Part shown: in pieces, positions 52,301 through 61,370 of the stretch
How the letters are laid out: each line of letters starts with the position of its first letter
How positions within the stretch are numbered: position 1 is the first letter of the stretch
Source: Pedosphaera parvula Ellin514
GTDB taxonomy: Bacteria > Verrucomicrobiota > Verrucomicrobiia > Limisphaerales > Pedosphaeraceae
NCBI RefSeq assembly: GCF_000172555.1
Contig: NZ_ABOX02000025.1
Span: forward strand, 33,104 to 97,103
Length of the DNA stretch: 64,000 nt
Direction: 5' to 3'
Notes under the pieces: generated by a model
What the model was told of the DNA's origin: nothing
The model's database searches: none
Seen by the model: only the letters and a program-made list of their open reading frames with translations
Program-made: the position numbers and the translations under genes

Positions 52301-52493
52301 GGTAGTTTCAGGTTAAATCTCGAGGGGATGCAGCTCGTTTCCGTGGCGGGATTCTCTGGAAGCGAGATCTTTCAGCCTGGTCGATTCTTACACCTAATCG
52401 AGGTCAGTAAAAGCTGTGGAGGGTACGGAACCGAGACGGAATTGTAAAACATTTTCCTCGCATTGCGGCAGAGATCATCACCACTATTTGTCC

Positions 52494-52865
52494 GTGGACA
52501 AACCCGTTTTTCATTTGCTTATAGCGGACGATGACGAGGGCATGCGTTATGCGATTCGCCGATTGGTGTCACGGCATTATCCCGCTGCCAAAATTTCCGA
52601 AGCGGGGAATGGCGGGGAAGCCTTGAAGCTTTACGAAAGAACCGGTGCGGATTTGATGATAGTTGATTATCGCATGCCACAGATGGATGGAATCGAATTT
52701 GTGCGGGCATTGAAAGAGCGCGCCTCTTCCACTCCGATAATCATGGTTTCAAGTCACCTTGTAGCCAGAGAGGAAGGAATGGCGGCAGGCGTAACTGCGT
52801 TTGTGGACAAAGGGGATTTGGTTAAGACCTTGATCCATGTCATGGAACCATTGATATTAAAGTAA
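52494..52865 (+). CDS. Single-domain response regulator (CheY-like)
   Basis: About 123 residues from a GTG at 52494 (VDKPVFHLLIADDDEG). A longer frame from another GTG at 52416 adds 26 residues without receiver character. The receiver fold is complete: DDD near the start, LMIVDYRMPQMDG with the phosphorylated Asp, IIMVSSH (Thr/Ser position) and the Lys in FVDKGDL. There is no output domain, so it acts through protein contacts. It converges on the 1139-residue hybrid kinase gene 62 bp away and is its likely partner, although that kinase has its own receiver. Confidence 0.87.
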   Translation: MDKPVFHLLIADDDEGMRYAIRRLVSRHYPAAKISEAGNGGEALKLYERTGADLMIVDYRMPQMDGIEFVRALKERASSTPIIMVSSHLVAREEGMAAGVTAFVDKGDLVKTLIHVMEPLILK

Positions 52866-52927
52866 TTTAAACCAGTTCCGTTCCGGTTTATAAATCCAGC
52901 CCGGTTTAAAGGTGTGCCAGCCAGCAA

Positions 52928-55900
52928 TCAAGTTTTCACCTGCTTTAACTCCAGCCAGAAGGTGCTTCCCCTGCCCTCCTCGGAGTACAACCCGACTTTT
53001 CCTCCCATGCGTTCCACAGCTTTTTTCACGATAGCGAGGCCAATGCCGGTCCCCTCATAGCCTGTGCTGATTCGCTGAAAAATGCCGAAAATTCTCTCCT
53101 GCGAAATTTTCGGAATGCCGATGCCGTTGTCTTTGAAGAACAGTCGAACGTAGCCATCCTGCTCCTCGGCCCAGACAGAGATTTGTGGCACCGTGCCGGG
53201 CTGAACGAATTTGATGGCGTTGCCAATGAGATTGGAAATGCACTGGGTCAGGGCGGCCTCGTTACCGAGCACCAGCGGTAACCGGGCTTTAATTGCAATC
53301 TGAGAAAAAGGCGGCTGGAAACTGGGATAGGAATCCAAAATTGTCTGCAACAATTTTTCCGTGTTTATGGGTTCAAGGATAAGCTCCGTTCGCGCCATTT
53401 TGCTGAAGGTCAGCACGTCCTGAATTAAACGATCCATGCGCCTGGCGGAATCAGATATTTTGTTTAAATAGAGTTGTCCCTCTGGTCCGATCTGGTCACG
53501 ACAATCCTCCTTGAGCACTTCGGCAAATCCTTGCATGGAACGCAGGGGAGCGCGCAAATCATGGGAAATGCTGTAGGAAAAAGCCTCAAGTTCACCAATG
53601 GTGTCCCGCAATTTTGCCGTTCGCTCGACCACCAGTCGCTCCAGTTTTTCTTCGATCTGCTTGCGTTCGGTGATGTCGTGAACCGTGCCGATCAGATTAA
53701 TGCAGACTCCGTCAGGATTAAATATTGGGGTGATCGAAACCATCCCCACTTTTTTGCCCGAGGGATAATTGGAGGTTTCCTCCCAGCGAATCGTTTTTCG
53801 CTCCTGGATTGCCTGTTTGTAATGACCGAGAACCATGGAACAGGAAGGTTCGGGAATGACTTCGTTAACCAGCTTGCCAGTCACCTGGTTCTCGGAAAGA
53901 CCGGTCGTCGCAAGAAAGCTGGGGTTGACGGAGAGGAAGCGAAAGCGTTGGTCCGGCTCAACTCCGATGTAAAAAATCACATCGGAAGTATTATTATAAA
54001 TGAGGGAGAGTTCGTGTTCACGAGCCTGGATCACGTCCGCTGCTTCCTGCCGCAACCGCGCCATTCTCAAATGAGAGCGCACACGGGCGAGCAGTTCGTG
54101 GGCGCTGAATGGCTTGGTCAGATAATCATCGGCCCCATGCCCCAATCCTTCCACGCGGGACTCTTCGCCCGCCCGGGCGGAAAGCAGGATCACAGGAATC
54201 AAACGGGTGGAGGGATTATTCCTTACTTCCCGCAGCAAGCCGAAGCCGTCCAACCTGGGCATCATTATGTCACTCAAGATCAAGTCGGGAGGGTGTTTCA
54301 GCGCCGCCTTTAATGCAGCTTCGCCATCGGCAACCGCTTCCACCCGGTAACTGCCCTTTAAAAGGCGCATGACATAGTCGCGCATGTCGGCGTTGTCATC
54401 GGCCAGCAGAATGCGGGCACGAGCGGCCGGGGAAGCAGGGACTTCGGCTGGATCGCTGCCGGTTTCAGTCGTGGTGGCGAGGTTGGAAAGGGTATTTATA
54501 TTTTTGTCGGTGAGACGTCCTTCCTCACCATCTGGCAACCAACGAGCGGCTTCTGTCACATAAGGTGAAGGTCCGAGATTCGTAAAAGCGACTTGTCGGC
54601 CTGAGCTTACCTGGGTTTGGGGCAGATGATCCTGGCCGAAAGGAAGCGAGACCGTGAACGTGCTCCCCTGCCCCAACTCGCTGCTCACGCTGACGCGGCC
54701 ACCATGCAGTTTGACCAATTCATGAACCAAAGCCAGGCCGATGCCCGTGCCTTCGTGGGTGCGGCCTTGGGTGCCTTCAACGCGATGAAAGCGTTCAAAC
54801 ACGCGGTTTACCTGCTCGGCAGGAATGCCTGCGCCGGTATCGCGGACGGTGAGTTCGGCATTTTTTCCAACCTGCCGCAGCCTGACTTCAATTTCTCCCT
54901 GGAGTGTGAATTTGAAGGCATTGGAGATCAGGTTCAGCACGATCTTTTCCCACATGTCCCGATCTACAAAGATGGGTTCAGCCAGTGGAGGGCAATCGAC
55001 TGTGAATTTCAATCCGGCCTTCTCAATGGCGGAACGAAACACGCTGGCGAGTTCCGCGGTGTAGCCTGCCAAATCTATTTCCTGATAAGCGGCCTGGATG
55101 CGTCCGGCTTCGATACGGGAAAAATCGAGCAGGCTGTTAACAAGTTTGAGGAGGCGGAGACCGTTGCGATGAATCGTTTTGAGTTCTTCCTGCTCATCTG
55201 CATCGAGCTTGCCGGCAGCCTGGTTGAGGAGGTCTTCCACTGGCCCAAGCAACAACGTCAAAGGAGTGCGGAACTCATGGCTGACGTTGCTGAAGAAAGT
55301 GGTTTTGGCGCGATCGATTTCAGCCAGGGCTTCGGCGCGCTGGCGCTCGGCTTCATAGACGCGGGCGTTGGAGAGAGCGGCAGCAATCTGACCAGCGAGG
55401 AGGTCCAAAAATCCGCTGTAAGCGGAACCAAAAGGGCGATAGGGATTGATGCCAGCCACCAGAAAACCGGCTGGTGTCTGCCGGGCTGGCTGGGTAATTG
55501 GAACGAGCACGGCTTGTCGCGCTGGCTTGTTCCATGGACCGGTAGGAAGATTTTGAAAACGTTCGGTGAGATTTTCGACCAACACCGGATGGTTGGTTTC
55601 AAAAACCTTTTGCGCCGGCCAAATGGAGTCGGCGGAGCTGAGGCTAATTTCGGCAGGGGCGATGGGACTCTGCGGAGTTACGCCATTGCTGCAGGCCAAA
55701 CAGGCTCGCCTGCCTTCTGCATCATAAAGATAGACAAGGCCGAAAGGGATATCGAGGGCGCGCGCTTTCAAGCGGTGTTCAACCGTGCGAAACAGCTCGC
55801 CTTCCGTTTTGACAGTAGCCAGGTCGGCGGCCATTTCCCGCAGCATGGCGAGTCGTCGCTGGTCGATGGTGCGTTCGGTTTCCTCCGTTACTACACAGAG

Positions 55901-56347
55901 CAGGCCGCCAATGGCTCCGGAATCATCGGGCAAGGGGCTGTAGGAAAAGGTGTGGTAGGTTTCTTCCGTGAAGCCGCTGCGTTGCAGAAATAAAAGCAGG
56001 CCTTCGTCCCAGGTGGCATTGCCGGTTTTGACAACAGATTCCGCACGCGGGCCGATGTCAGGCCAGATTTCCGCCCAGACTTTGCTTGCAGGCGTGCCTA
56101 ATACCCAGGTGTGTTTGATGCCGACCGTGGGCAAATAGGCATCATTGCAAAAGAAATAGAATTCCGGCCCCCATCCGACCCACATTTGATAACGGGAGGT
56201 GAGCATGATACGGACGGCAATTTTGAGGCTTTGAGGCCATCGTTCCAGCGGACCGAGTGGATGTTTGGACCAATCGTAATCACGAATACGCCTGGCCATC
56301 TCTCCGCCGCTGGAAAGAAAATCGAATGCGGTGTTACTTCCGGTCAT
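52928..56347 (-). CDS. Hybrid sensor kinase with two kinase cores (PAS-GAF-HK-REC-PAS-HK)
   Basis: 1139 residues, no membrane helix. Order: PAS-like domain (about 20-160, WSKHPLGPLERWPQSLK, a common start for such kinases); GAF (about 165-335); HisKA with His357 in FFSNVSHEFRTPLTLLLGP and HATPase (NLISNAFKF, DTGAGIPAEQ, GTGIGLALV); receiver (about 645-765) with Asp693 in LILSDIMMPRLDG and Lys in LTKPFSA; PAS (about 780-900); a second HisKA with His929 in YSISHDLRAPLRSMQGF and a second HATPase (NLIGNAIKF, DNGIGIPK, GTGIGLAIVKK). Both cores look intact, which is unusual. Phosphate could flow from core one to the receiver and so gate core two. Confidence 0.92.
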   Translation of the reverse strand: MTGSNTAFDFLSSGGEMARRIRDYDWSKHPLGPLERWPQSLKIAVRIMLTSRYQMWVGWGPEFYFFCNDAYLPTVGIKHTWVLGTPASKVWAEIWPDIGPRAESVVKTGNATWDEGLLLFLQRSGFTEETYHTFSYSPLPDDSGAIGGLLCVVTEETERTIDQRRLAMLREMAADLATVKTEGELFRTVEHRLKARALDIPFGLVYLYDAEGRRACLACSNGVTPQSPIAPAEISLSSADSIWPAQKVFETNHPVLVENLTERFQNLPTGPWNKPARQAVLVPITQPARQTPAGFLVAGINPYRPFGSAYSGFLDLLAGQIAAALSNARVYEAERQRAEALAEIDRAKTTFFSNVSHEFRTPLTLLLGPVEDLLNQAAGKLDADEQEELKTIHRNGLRLLKLVNSLLDFSRIEAGRIQAAYQEIDLAGYTAELASVFRSAIEKAGLKFTVDCPPLAEPIFVDRDMWEKIVLNLISNAFKFTLQGEIEVRLRQVGKNAELTVRDTGAGIPAEQVNRVFERFHRVEGTQGRTHEGTGIGLALVHELVKLHGGRVSVSSELGQGSTFTVSLPFGQDHLPQTQVSSGRQVAFTNLGPSPYVTEAARWLPDGEEGRLTDKNINTLSNLATTTETGSDPAEVPASPAARARILLADDNADMRDYVMRLLKGSYRVEAVADGEAALKAALKHPPDLILSDIMMPRLDGFGLLREVRNNPSTRLIPVILLSARAGEESRVEGLGHGADDYLTKPFSAHELLARVRSHLRMARLRQEAADVIQAREHELSLIYNNTSDVIFYIGVEPDQRFRFLSVNPSFLATTGLSENQVTGKLVNEVIPEPSCSMVLGHYKQAIQERKTIRWEETSNYPSGKKVGMVSITPIFNPDGVCINLIGTVHDITERKQIEEKLERLVVERTAKLRDTIGELEAFSYSISHDLRAPLRSMQGFAEVLKEDCRDQIGPEGQLYLNKISDSARRMDRLIQDVLTFSKMARTELILEPINTEKLLQTILDSYPSFQPPFSQIAIKARLPLVLGNEAALTQCISNLIGNAIKFVQPGTVPQISVWAEEQDGYVRLFFKDNGIGIPKISQERIFGIFQRISTGYEGTGIGLAIVKKAVERMGGKVGLYSEEGRGSTFWLELKQVKT

Positions 56348-56452
56348 TCCTTAAATTTGCATCAGTTGCTTTCGCGGGTCATCAGGTCAGAGTTAGGCTC
56401 TGGAGCTAAAGATGTAACCAGCGAACACGTCTGGCAAGATGAGATTTAAACA

Positions 56453-56926
56453 TTAGCAATCGATGGGTTTGGCCATGGGAATGCGGTCGAAGGGTTGGAA
56501 ACCGAATTTAATGTAGAGGGAATGGGCGGGGGTGTTGTCGCGTTGAACCTGAAGTTGGAGTGAGGGGATGGAGTTGCGGCGGCAGAAGGTTTGGAGGTGC
56601 TCCAGGATTTGTTGGCCAAGACCGAGGCGCCGGTGCGCGGGTTCGATATACAGATCGGTTATCAGAGCGTAGCGGCCGCCGAATTCGATGTCGAAGCCGA
56701 AGGTAAGAATGGTGTAGCCAGCGAGTTGTTGGTCCCGGTAAATGAGCCAGGCATGGCCGAGGGAAGAATCGCGAAGGAGTTGGTCGAGGCCGGTGCGGAT
56801 GTGTTGATCGTTAATGGGGATGTGGTCGCTGGTGTAGCATCTGTGGACGAGGGTGCGAAGGAGTTCGGCGTTTGGGACGGTGGCTGGAATGAAGTTGAGG
56901 GAAGCCGGGTTGTTGGAGTCGGGCAT
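56453..56926 (-). CDS. GNAT-family N-acetyltransferase
   Basis: A 157-residue protein. Motif A is YALITDLYIEPAHRRLGLGQQILEHL (the acetyl-CoA loop RRLGLG) and motif B is SLQLQVQRDNTPAHSLYIKFGFQPFD. The substrate is unknown. It is in the same orientation as the large kinase gene, 105 bp upstream of it, and the two may share a transcript. The complementary strand shows a long open frame, which is a composition effect. Confidence 0.87.
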   Translation of the reverse strand: MPDSNNPASLNFIPATVPNAELLRTLVHRCYTSDHIPINDQHIRTGLDQLLRDSSLGHAWLIYRDQQLAGYTILTFGFDIEFGGRYALITDLYIEPAHRRLGLGQQILEHLQTFCRRNSIPSLQLQVQRDNTPAHSLYIKFGFQPFDRIPMAKPIDC

Positions 56927-57218
56927 ACATTAAAAAATGCCACGAAATGGGGCGAAATGCACGGCGAACTTGCAAGCCGTCAAGGGGCAGTGAGACTGGC
57001 ACGAGGGTAATTCGAGCAGTTTATGAAGCAACGCGAATGTTCGTAATTGCGACCGGGGACGGAGTTGGCATAGACTTGCCAAATAAGCGAAACGAAAGCA
57101 TGGCCATGAAAACATCGATGGGAAGGAGCCCGGCATTTCCCCAAGGAGAAGATCGAACGGCTGGCGGATTCGGATTATTTACGATTACTCGCGCGAATTC
57201 GGTCGTGGACAGATAGCA

Positions 57219-57755
57219 ATGAGTTTCAAGATGTACAAAGGTCTGAAATGGGTGGGCAGGTGTGGTTCCGCCATTGTTGACTTTGTGAGCCCAGGTGTCC
57301 TGATCGGAGGGTTTTTGTTTATTTTAGCCTGCATTATCGGGCTATGGATGTATGCGATTGGAACAATGACACAAGGTTCTGAGTGGATAGGTGTTGGAGA
57401 AATAGGGAGTTTGACGAACAAAGTTGCAACATTCTCTTTTCAGTCGGATGATCCTGTTCATTTGGTGTGGGAATGGCAAAACTCCAACCGATGGCCCGAA
57501 ATTCATGTATCCTGTGATTTGATTAATGCGGCGAAGAAACCGGTATATTTCACAACTGAAAGCGACTATTCAAAACTCGAACCTGGTGCAAAAGTGCGTT
57601 TCTTTGAGGGCAGCTTATCCAGTCTGATCTCGAACAACGCAGTTTATTTTAAAAGTGGAGATAAAAAGCTGAAACTCAGCATGCATTTTGACGAAGACTT
57701 CAAGCCGGAGCCGACAATCAAAGTGTTATTACATAATGATAGGCCAGTATTGTAA
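57219..57755 (+). CDS. Membrane-anchored hypothetical protein
   Basis: 178 residues. One transmembrane helix (about 28-50, GVLIGGFLFILACIIGLWMYAIG) is followed by a soluble beta-rich domain (SFQSDDPVHLVWEWQNSNRW, KKPVYFTTESDYSKLEPGA, NNAVYFKSGDKKLKLSMHF). I do not recognise a family. The composition is balanced and more AT-rich than its neighbours, which could mean acquired DNA. The exported domain probably faces the periplasm. About 290 bp without a gene lie upstream. Confidence 0.65.
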   Translation: MSFKMYKGLKWVGRCGSAIVDFVSPGVLIGGFLFILACIIGLWMYAIGTMTQGSEWIGVGEIGSLTNKVATFSFQSDDPVHLVWEWQNSNRWPEIHVSCDLINAAKKPVYFTTESDYSKLEPGAKVRFFEGSLSSLISNNAVYFKSGDKKLKLSMHFDEDFKPEPTIKVLLHNDRPVL

Positions 57756-57819
57756 GCCCGAAGAACCACCAAAGGAGATAAAGTAACTTGGCTGCGGGCA
57801 AGGGAGGGATACATTCAAT

Positions 57820-57850
57820 GAAAAAAGAAGCGCGGGAAATTCCCGCGCCT
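57820..57850 (-). terminator. Terminator of the DUF5069 gene (possibly bidirectional)
   Basis: GCGCGGGA / TCCCGCGC (57830-57837, 57841-57848) with a 3-nt loop. On the minus strand it is followed by TTCTTTTTT. It lies 17 bp past the DUF5069 stop. On the plus strand TTGTTGTTTT follows, so it may also end the hypothetical gene at 57,755. Confidence 0.8.
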
Positions 57851-57866
57851 TGTTGTTTTGATCTGA

Positions 57867-58325
57867 TTAAGCTTTTCCGCCGAAGGTCACGTAATCGTCG
57901 AGGTCCAGCAAATCCGGCCAGGTGCGGATGTCTTCGCGGGTTTTGGTGAATTTGGCGACAGCTTCGGCGAAGTAGCCAAGTGTTTCCGCATCGCTGTCGG
58001 GGCCGCGGCGATCATGGTAATCGCTCCATTGATTGATTTCCCAAGGCGCGCGCTTGTGTTTCGAGTTGGCTTGGAGCCATTCGAGGATTTCACCGTCACC
58101 AAGGCCTTTGGCGACTTCGGTTTTCAAGGCTTCGGGGTCGAAGCCGAGGAAGTTGATGACGTGCTGGTCGAGCGGGCAGTTGTAATGGAATTCGCCGTTT
58201 TTGCCGACGATGGTGGCGCGACATTTGTCGAGCATGCGTGGAAGGATGGCATAACCGCCGAGACGGACGCGCATGCTGCGCGGTGGACGTTGGGTGAGGT
58301 CGGGTGCGTTTATCTGAGTGCTCAT
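57867..58325 (-). CDS. DUF5069 domain-containing protein
   Basis: 152 residues. APDLTQRPPRSMRVRLGGYAILPRMLDKCRA, GEFHYNCPLDQHVINFLGFD and APWEINQWSDYHDRRGPDSD are the family landmarks I know for DUF5069, found mainly in Verrucomicrobiota and Planctomycetota. The function is unknown. It follows the flavin oxidoreductase gene by 48 bp in a TetR-OYE-DUF5069 set, which links it to the same stress or detoxification response. Confidence 0.85.
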   Translation of the reverse strand: MSTQINAPDLTQRPPRSMRVRLGGYAILPRMLDKCRATIVGKNGEFHYNCPLDQHVINFLGFDPEALKTEVAKGLGDGEILEWLQANSKHKRAPWEINQWSDYHDRRGPDSDAETLGYFAEAVAKFTKTREDIRTWPDLLDLDDYVTFGGKA

Positions 58326-58373
58326 AGTTTTTTAATTTTCAGTTTTTGTTTATGTAGTTCGTTACTAAATGGA

Positions 58374-59462
58374 TTAAGCGAGGGTTGGATAATCGGTGTA
58401 GCCTTTGGGACCGGAGGCGTAAAAAGTGGTGTTATCCGGCTGGTTCAAGGAGGCCTGGCGGCGAAAGCGTTCCGGTAGGTCGGGATTGGAGAGGAAGGGA
58501 ACGCCATAGGCGATGGCATCGGCCCAGCCCTCAGCGAGAGCTTGATTGCCGGTCTCGTGCGTGAAGCCGCCCGCAGTGACGATGTTGCCCGGGTAGAATG
58601 GGCGCAGTTCGCGAGGACCAACGCCGCCGGTTGCGCCGTGGGCGATGTCCTGGGCGGTAACCTGAGTGATGTGTGCATAGGCGAGTTTCAAAGGAGTGAG
58701 TTCCTTGAGCACATGGCCGAAGGTTACGAGCGGGTTTGAGTCGTGCATGTCGTTGAACACTCCGCCGGGGGAGAAGCGGATGCCGACACGGTCGGCGCCC
58801 CAGACGCTGACAACGGCTTCGGTTACTTCGAGAGTAAGCCGTGCACGGTTTTGGACTGAGCCGCCGTATTCATCAGTGCGATGGTTGGTGCCATCGCGAA
58901 GAAATTGGTCGAGGAGATAACCGTTCGCGTTGTGAATTTCCACGCCGTCGAAGCCGGCGAGTTTGGCGGATTTGGCGCCGTGAACGTATTCGGCGATGAT
59001 GCCGGGAATTTCTGACAACTCCAAGGCGCGCGGCGTGACGAAATCTTCCATGGCAGTGCCGGTGAAGACTTTGCCCTTGGGTTTAATTGCGGAAGGGGCT
59101 TCGGGCAGAGCGCCGTTGGGCTGGAATGACGGATGGGAAATACGACCGACGTGCCAGAGTTGAAGGAAAATGCGACCACCGGCGGAGTGCACTGCTTCGG
59201 TGACCCTGGCCCAGCCTTTGATTTGGGCGTCAGTGAAGATGCCGGGAGTATTGGGATAGCCGAAGCCGCGGGGTGTGACGGAAGTGGCTTCGGAGATGAT
59301 GAGTCCGGCAGAGGCGCGTTGTTGATAGTATTGAGCGTTGAGTTCGTTGGGGACGTTGCCAGCCGCGGCACGGCAGCGGGTGAGCGGTGCCATGAAAATG
59401 CGGTTGGGCAGTTGAAGGCTTCCGAGTTGAACTGGTGAGAATAGCGGAGGCGTGTCTTTCAT
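58374..59462 (-). CDS. Alkene reductase, Old Yellow Enzyme family (NemA-like)
   Basis: A 362-residue FMN TIM-barrel. FMAPLTRCRA, LQLWHVGRISH, FDGVEIHNANGYLLDQFL (substrate-binding His-Asn pair), TDEYGGSVQNRARL and AIAYGVPFLSNPDLPERF are classic OYE motifs. These NADPH enzymes reduce activated C=C bonds of enals, maleimides and nitro compounds. The TetR gene is 85 bp upstream with a matching operator between the genes, as in the NemR-NemA electrophile response of E. coli. The real substrate is unknown. Confidence 0.93.
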   Translation of the reverse strand: MKDTPPLFSPVQLGSLQLPNRIFMAPLTRCRAAAGNVPNELNAQYYQQRASAGLIISEATSVTPRGFGYPNTPGIFTDAQIKGWARVTEAVHSAGGRIFLQLWHVGRISHPSFQPNGALPEAPSAIKPKGKVFTGTAMEDFVTPRALELSEIPGIIAEYVHGAKSAKLAGFDGVEIHNANGYLLDQFLRDGTNHRTDEYGGSVQNRARLTLEVTEAVVSVWGADRVGIRFSPGGVFNDMHDSNPLVTFGHVLKELTPLKLAYAHITQVTAQDIAHGATGGVGPRELRPFYPGNIVTAGGFTHETGNQALAEGWADAIAYGVPFLSNPDLPERFRRQASLNQPDNTTFYASGPKGYTDYPTLA

Positions 59463-59510
59463 GTTTATGATTTGCGAAGCATGGTTTGTTTATAGGAATT
59501 TTAGCGGGAA

Positions 59511-59532
59511 TATCAGAATGTTTGTTCTGTAA
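59511..59532. promoter_or_regulatory. Putative TetR operator upstream of the alkene reductase gene
   Basis: CAGAA-TGTTTG-TTCTG, with partly matching flanks, repeats the spacing and half-sites of the palindrome before the tetR gene. Centre about 60 bp upstream of the reductase start. Confidence 0.65.
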
Positions 59533-59547
59533 TTGAGCAAAAAACTT

Positions 59548-60144
59548 TTATTTACCGCGTGCGGTGGCCAGTGCGGTTTTGATGGCAGCGTTGGCGATGG
59601 CTTCGAGGCTTTCTTTTTGGGGGTGAAGTCGGGCGTAGTTGGACATACCCAGCATGGTATTGAGCAGTATTGACGCGCCCGCTTTGGTTCCAGCGGGTTT
59701 GGCGGATTTTCCTGCGGCGCGGTGGAGGACCTCGGCGAATGCAAATTCCCAGGCGGAAAAATGACACTGAAGCGCTCGACGTATGTCGGCGTCCTTTCCG
59801 GCATCGCCAGCGAGCGAGTCGATCATCATACAACCGTTAGGATTGGAAGTGTCGAGTAACCGGGTGATGACGTGGCCGAACGATTCGCGCAAACCGGTTT
59901 CGGGATCTTTGGCTTCCACGAGAGGTTTCAACAGGTTGGCGCGGCAGGATTCGGAGTAAAGCTGGCAGGATTTCAGGAACAATCCCTTTTTGCCTTTGAA
60001 CTCGCCGTAGAGGCAGAAGCGGTTCAGGCCGGTCTCTTCGACGAGGTCGGCGACGGAGGTGTGCGCATAGCCTTTGCGCCAGAAGTGCTGGGTCGCCTTC
60101 CGGGTGGCTTCTTTGCGGTCGCATTCGATGGGTCTGCCAGCCAT
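59548..60144 (-). CDS. TetR/AcrR-family transcriptional repressor
   Basis: 198 residues. The helix-turn-helix is KATQHFWRKGYAHTSVADLV / TGLNRFCLYGEFKGKKGLF at about residues 14-52, the variant usual for AcrR/NemR-like proteins. The ligand domain includes SNPNGCMMIDSL, with a Cys near 100 that could sense electrophiles as in NemR; that part is inference. It is encoded just upstream of the alkene reductase in the same direction and its own promoter region holds the best palindrome, so autoregulation and control of the reductase are likely. Confidence 0.9.
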   Translation of the reverse strand: MAGRPIECDRKEATRKATQHFWRKGYAHTSVADLVEETGLNRFCLYGEFKGKKGLFLKSCQLYSESCRANLLKPLVEAKDPETGLRESFGHVITRLLDTSNPNGCMMIDSLAGDAGKDADIRRALQCHFSAWEFAFAEVLHRAAGKSAKPAGTKAGASILLNTMLGMSNYARLHPQKESLEAIANAAIKTALATARGK

Positions 60145-60154
60145 AACTAACTGG

Positions 60155-60176
60155 TTTCAGAATACACGTTCTGAAA
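60155..60176. promoter_or_regulatory. Palindromic TetR operator before its own gene
   Basis: TTTCAGAA-TACACG-TTCTGAAA, perfect 8-bp arms and 6-nt spacer, centred about 21 bp upstream of the tetR start codon. Confidence 0.75.
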
Positions 60177-60261
60177 TGGATGTCAAATTTGGGGAGGTGG
60201 AGGTCTGGTTGGCTCAGGTAAAATATGCCTTCTGACATCATATGAACGATGTCATCGCGGC

Positions 60262-60687
60262 TTAATAGATGGCTGCAAACTCAGCCTCATCTATCCAAGT
60301 CAGGCTGTTAATGCGCGAATCTCGCACGAGCGCGTTGTTCAAGATTGTTATGAGAGGTTGGAGTTGTTCTGGGAATTTGCTGGAGCTGAAAATTGACTTC
60401 ATTAAGCCGCGTCTTAACCGAGATTGAATTACCCAGTGATCTGTGGGCGGCGTTCCGATAGGAGCCCAATGAACGAATAGCGAGAAAAGAATCTTCTGAA
60501 AGTCACCGTCCACTACCCACCCACCTTCGCCTTGGATGGGATTCTGCACGGCTATATTCTGCTCGGCTAGTTTGGTTTTAAGGTATTCAGCAGCATCTCG
60601 CCCAAGAGGTACGGCATTAGGGTCGGTGTTTTCCGACGGCCAAGAGTGATCGAAAGCGTCACTTTGAAATAAGGCAATAGATTTCAT
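60262..60687 (-). CDS. Hypothetical protein
   Basis: 141 residues, soluble, no signal peptide. Visible features are a GRDAAEYLKTKLAEQNIAVQ helix, EGGWVVDGDFQKILFSLFVHW, and a C-terminal WIDEAEFAAIY. It resembles small immunity-like or uncharacterised proteins of mixed alpha/beta composition, but I recognise no family. It lies 150 bp downstream of the STM3941-like gene in the same direction. Confidence 0.6.
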   Translation of the reverse strand: MKSIALFQSDAFDHSWPSENTDPNAVPLGRDAAEYLKTKLAEQNIAVQNPIQGEGGWVVDGDFQKILFSLFVHWAPIGTPPTDHWVIQSRLRRGLMKSIFSSSKFPEQLQPLITILNNALVRDSRINSLTWIDEAEFAAIY

Positions 60688-60836
60688 TAAACAGGCTTTT
60701 CAAATGTGCTCAGCACTTTATTGACCATTCCGTAAGCGCCATATCTTATCTCAGGGACGGCACCGCCAGCATCGAATTTGAGTGTCTTGAGACGATGCTC
60801 CCCTCGCCCTCTGAAACTTTGAGTTTAATTTTTTGT

Positions 60837-61370
60837 TTACCAGAGGGGATGTTCGGAACAGGCCGGACCATTTGGATATGTAATGGCGGATTTTTTGAGG
60901 ATGAGTTCGAGAATTTGGTCGGTTTGGCCGTGGATGCCGGAGAGGTTGAGGTTGATGGGTTCGCAACCGAGTTGTTGGTTGGCAGCTATCAGGGCTTTTT
61001 GCAGGTCGGAAGCGTTTTTCAGAAATTTCTGCGGTTTTTTTAGTTTGAGGCAGATGAAGTCCTGGCTGGCGATGGACTTTTTGTACGCGCCTTCAATTTC
61101 AGCCCATGGAATCCAGCCGATGCGCAGGGTGCGGTCGAAGATGCCTTCGTCGTTAATGATGAGGCGGGGGCGTCGATCGAGGAGTTGCCAAGTGAAGATG
61201 GGGATACCGCCGACGCCGAAGAAGAGGATGCTCATCCAGCCTACCCAGTGTTTATCCGGACTGAAGAGGATGATAATGATGCCGACGGCAACGAAAGCGA
61301 GGGAGCCGATAAGCAGAAGGACGTGCCGCCAAATCGAAGATTTAATGATGATGGGTTTCATGGCGTTCAT
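60837..61370 (-). CDS. STM3941-family membrane protein
   Basis: 177 residues with two N-terminal helices (HVLLLIGSLAFVAVGIIIILF and GWMSILFFGVGGIPIFTWQL) followed by a PH-like soluble domain (RLIINDEGIFDRTLRIGWIPWAEIEGAYKK, ICLKLKKPQKFL). The layout matches the STM3941 family, two membrane spans with a bacterial PH-like domain of unknown function. Met4 is an alternative start. The stop is followed by the 60,262-60,687 gene. Confidence 0.75.
   Translation of the reverse strand: MNAMKPIIIKSSIWRHVLLLIGSLAFVAVGIIIILFSPDKHWVGWMSILFFGVGGIPIFTWQLLDRRPRLIINDEGIFDRTLRIGWIPWAEIEGAYKKSIASQDFICLKLKKPQKFLKNASDLQKALIAANQQLGCEPINLNLSGIHGQTDQILELILKKSAITYPNGPACSEHPLW

Noticed and set aside
53474..55993. Two long plus-strand frames (279 and 458 codons) opposite the large hybrid kinase
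   Set aside because: They mirror HisKA, receiver and GAF coding sequence on the other strand, and the composition is that of a complementary shadow.
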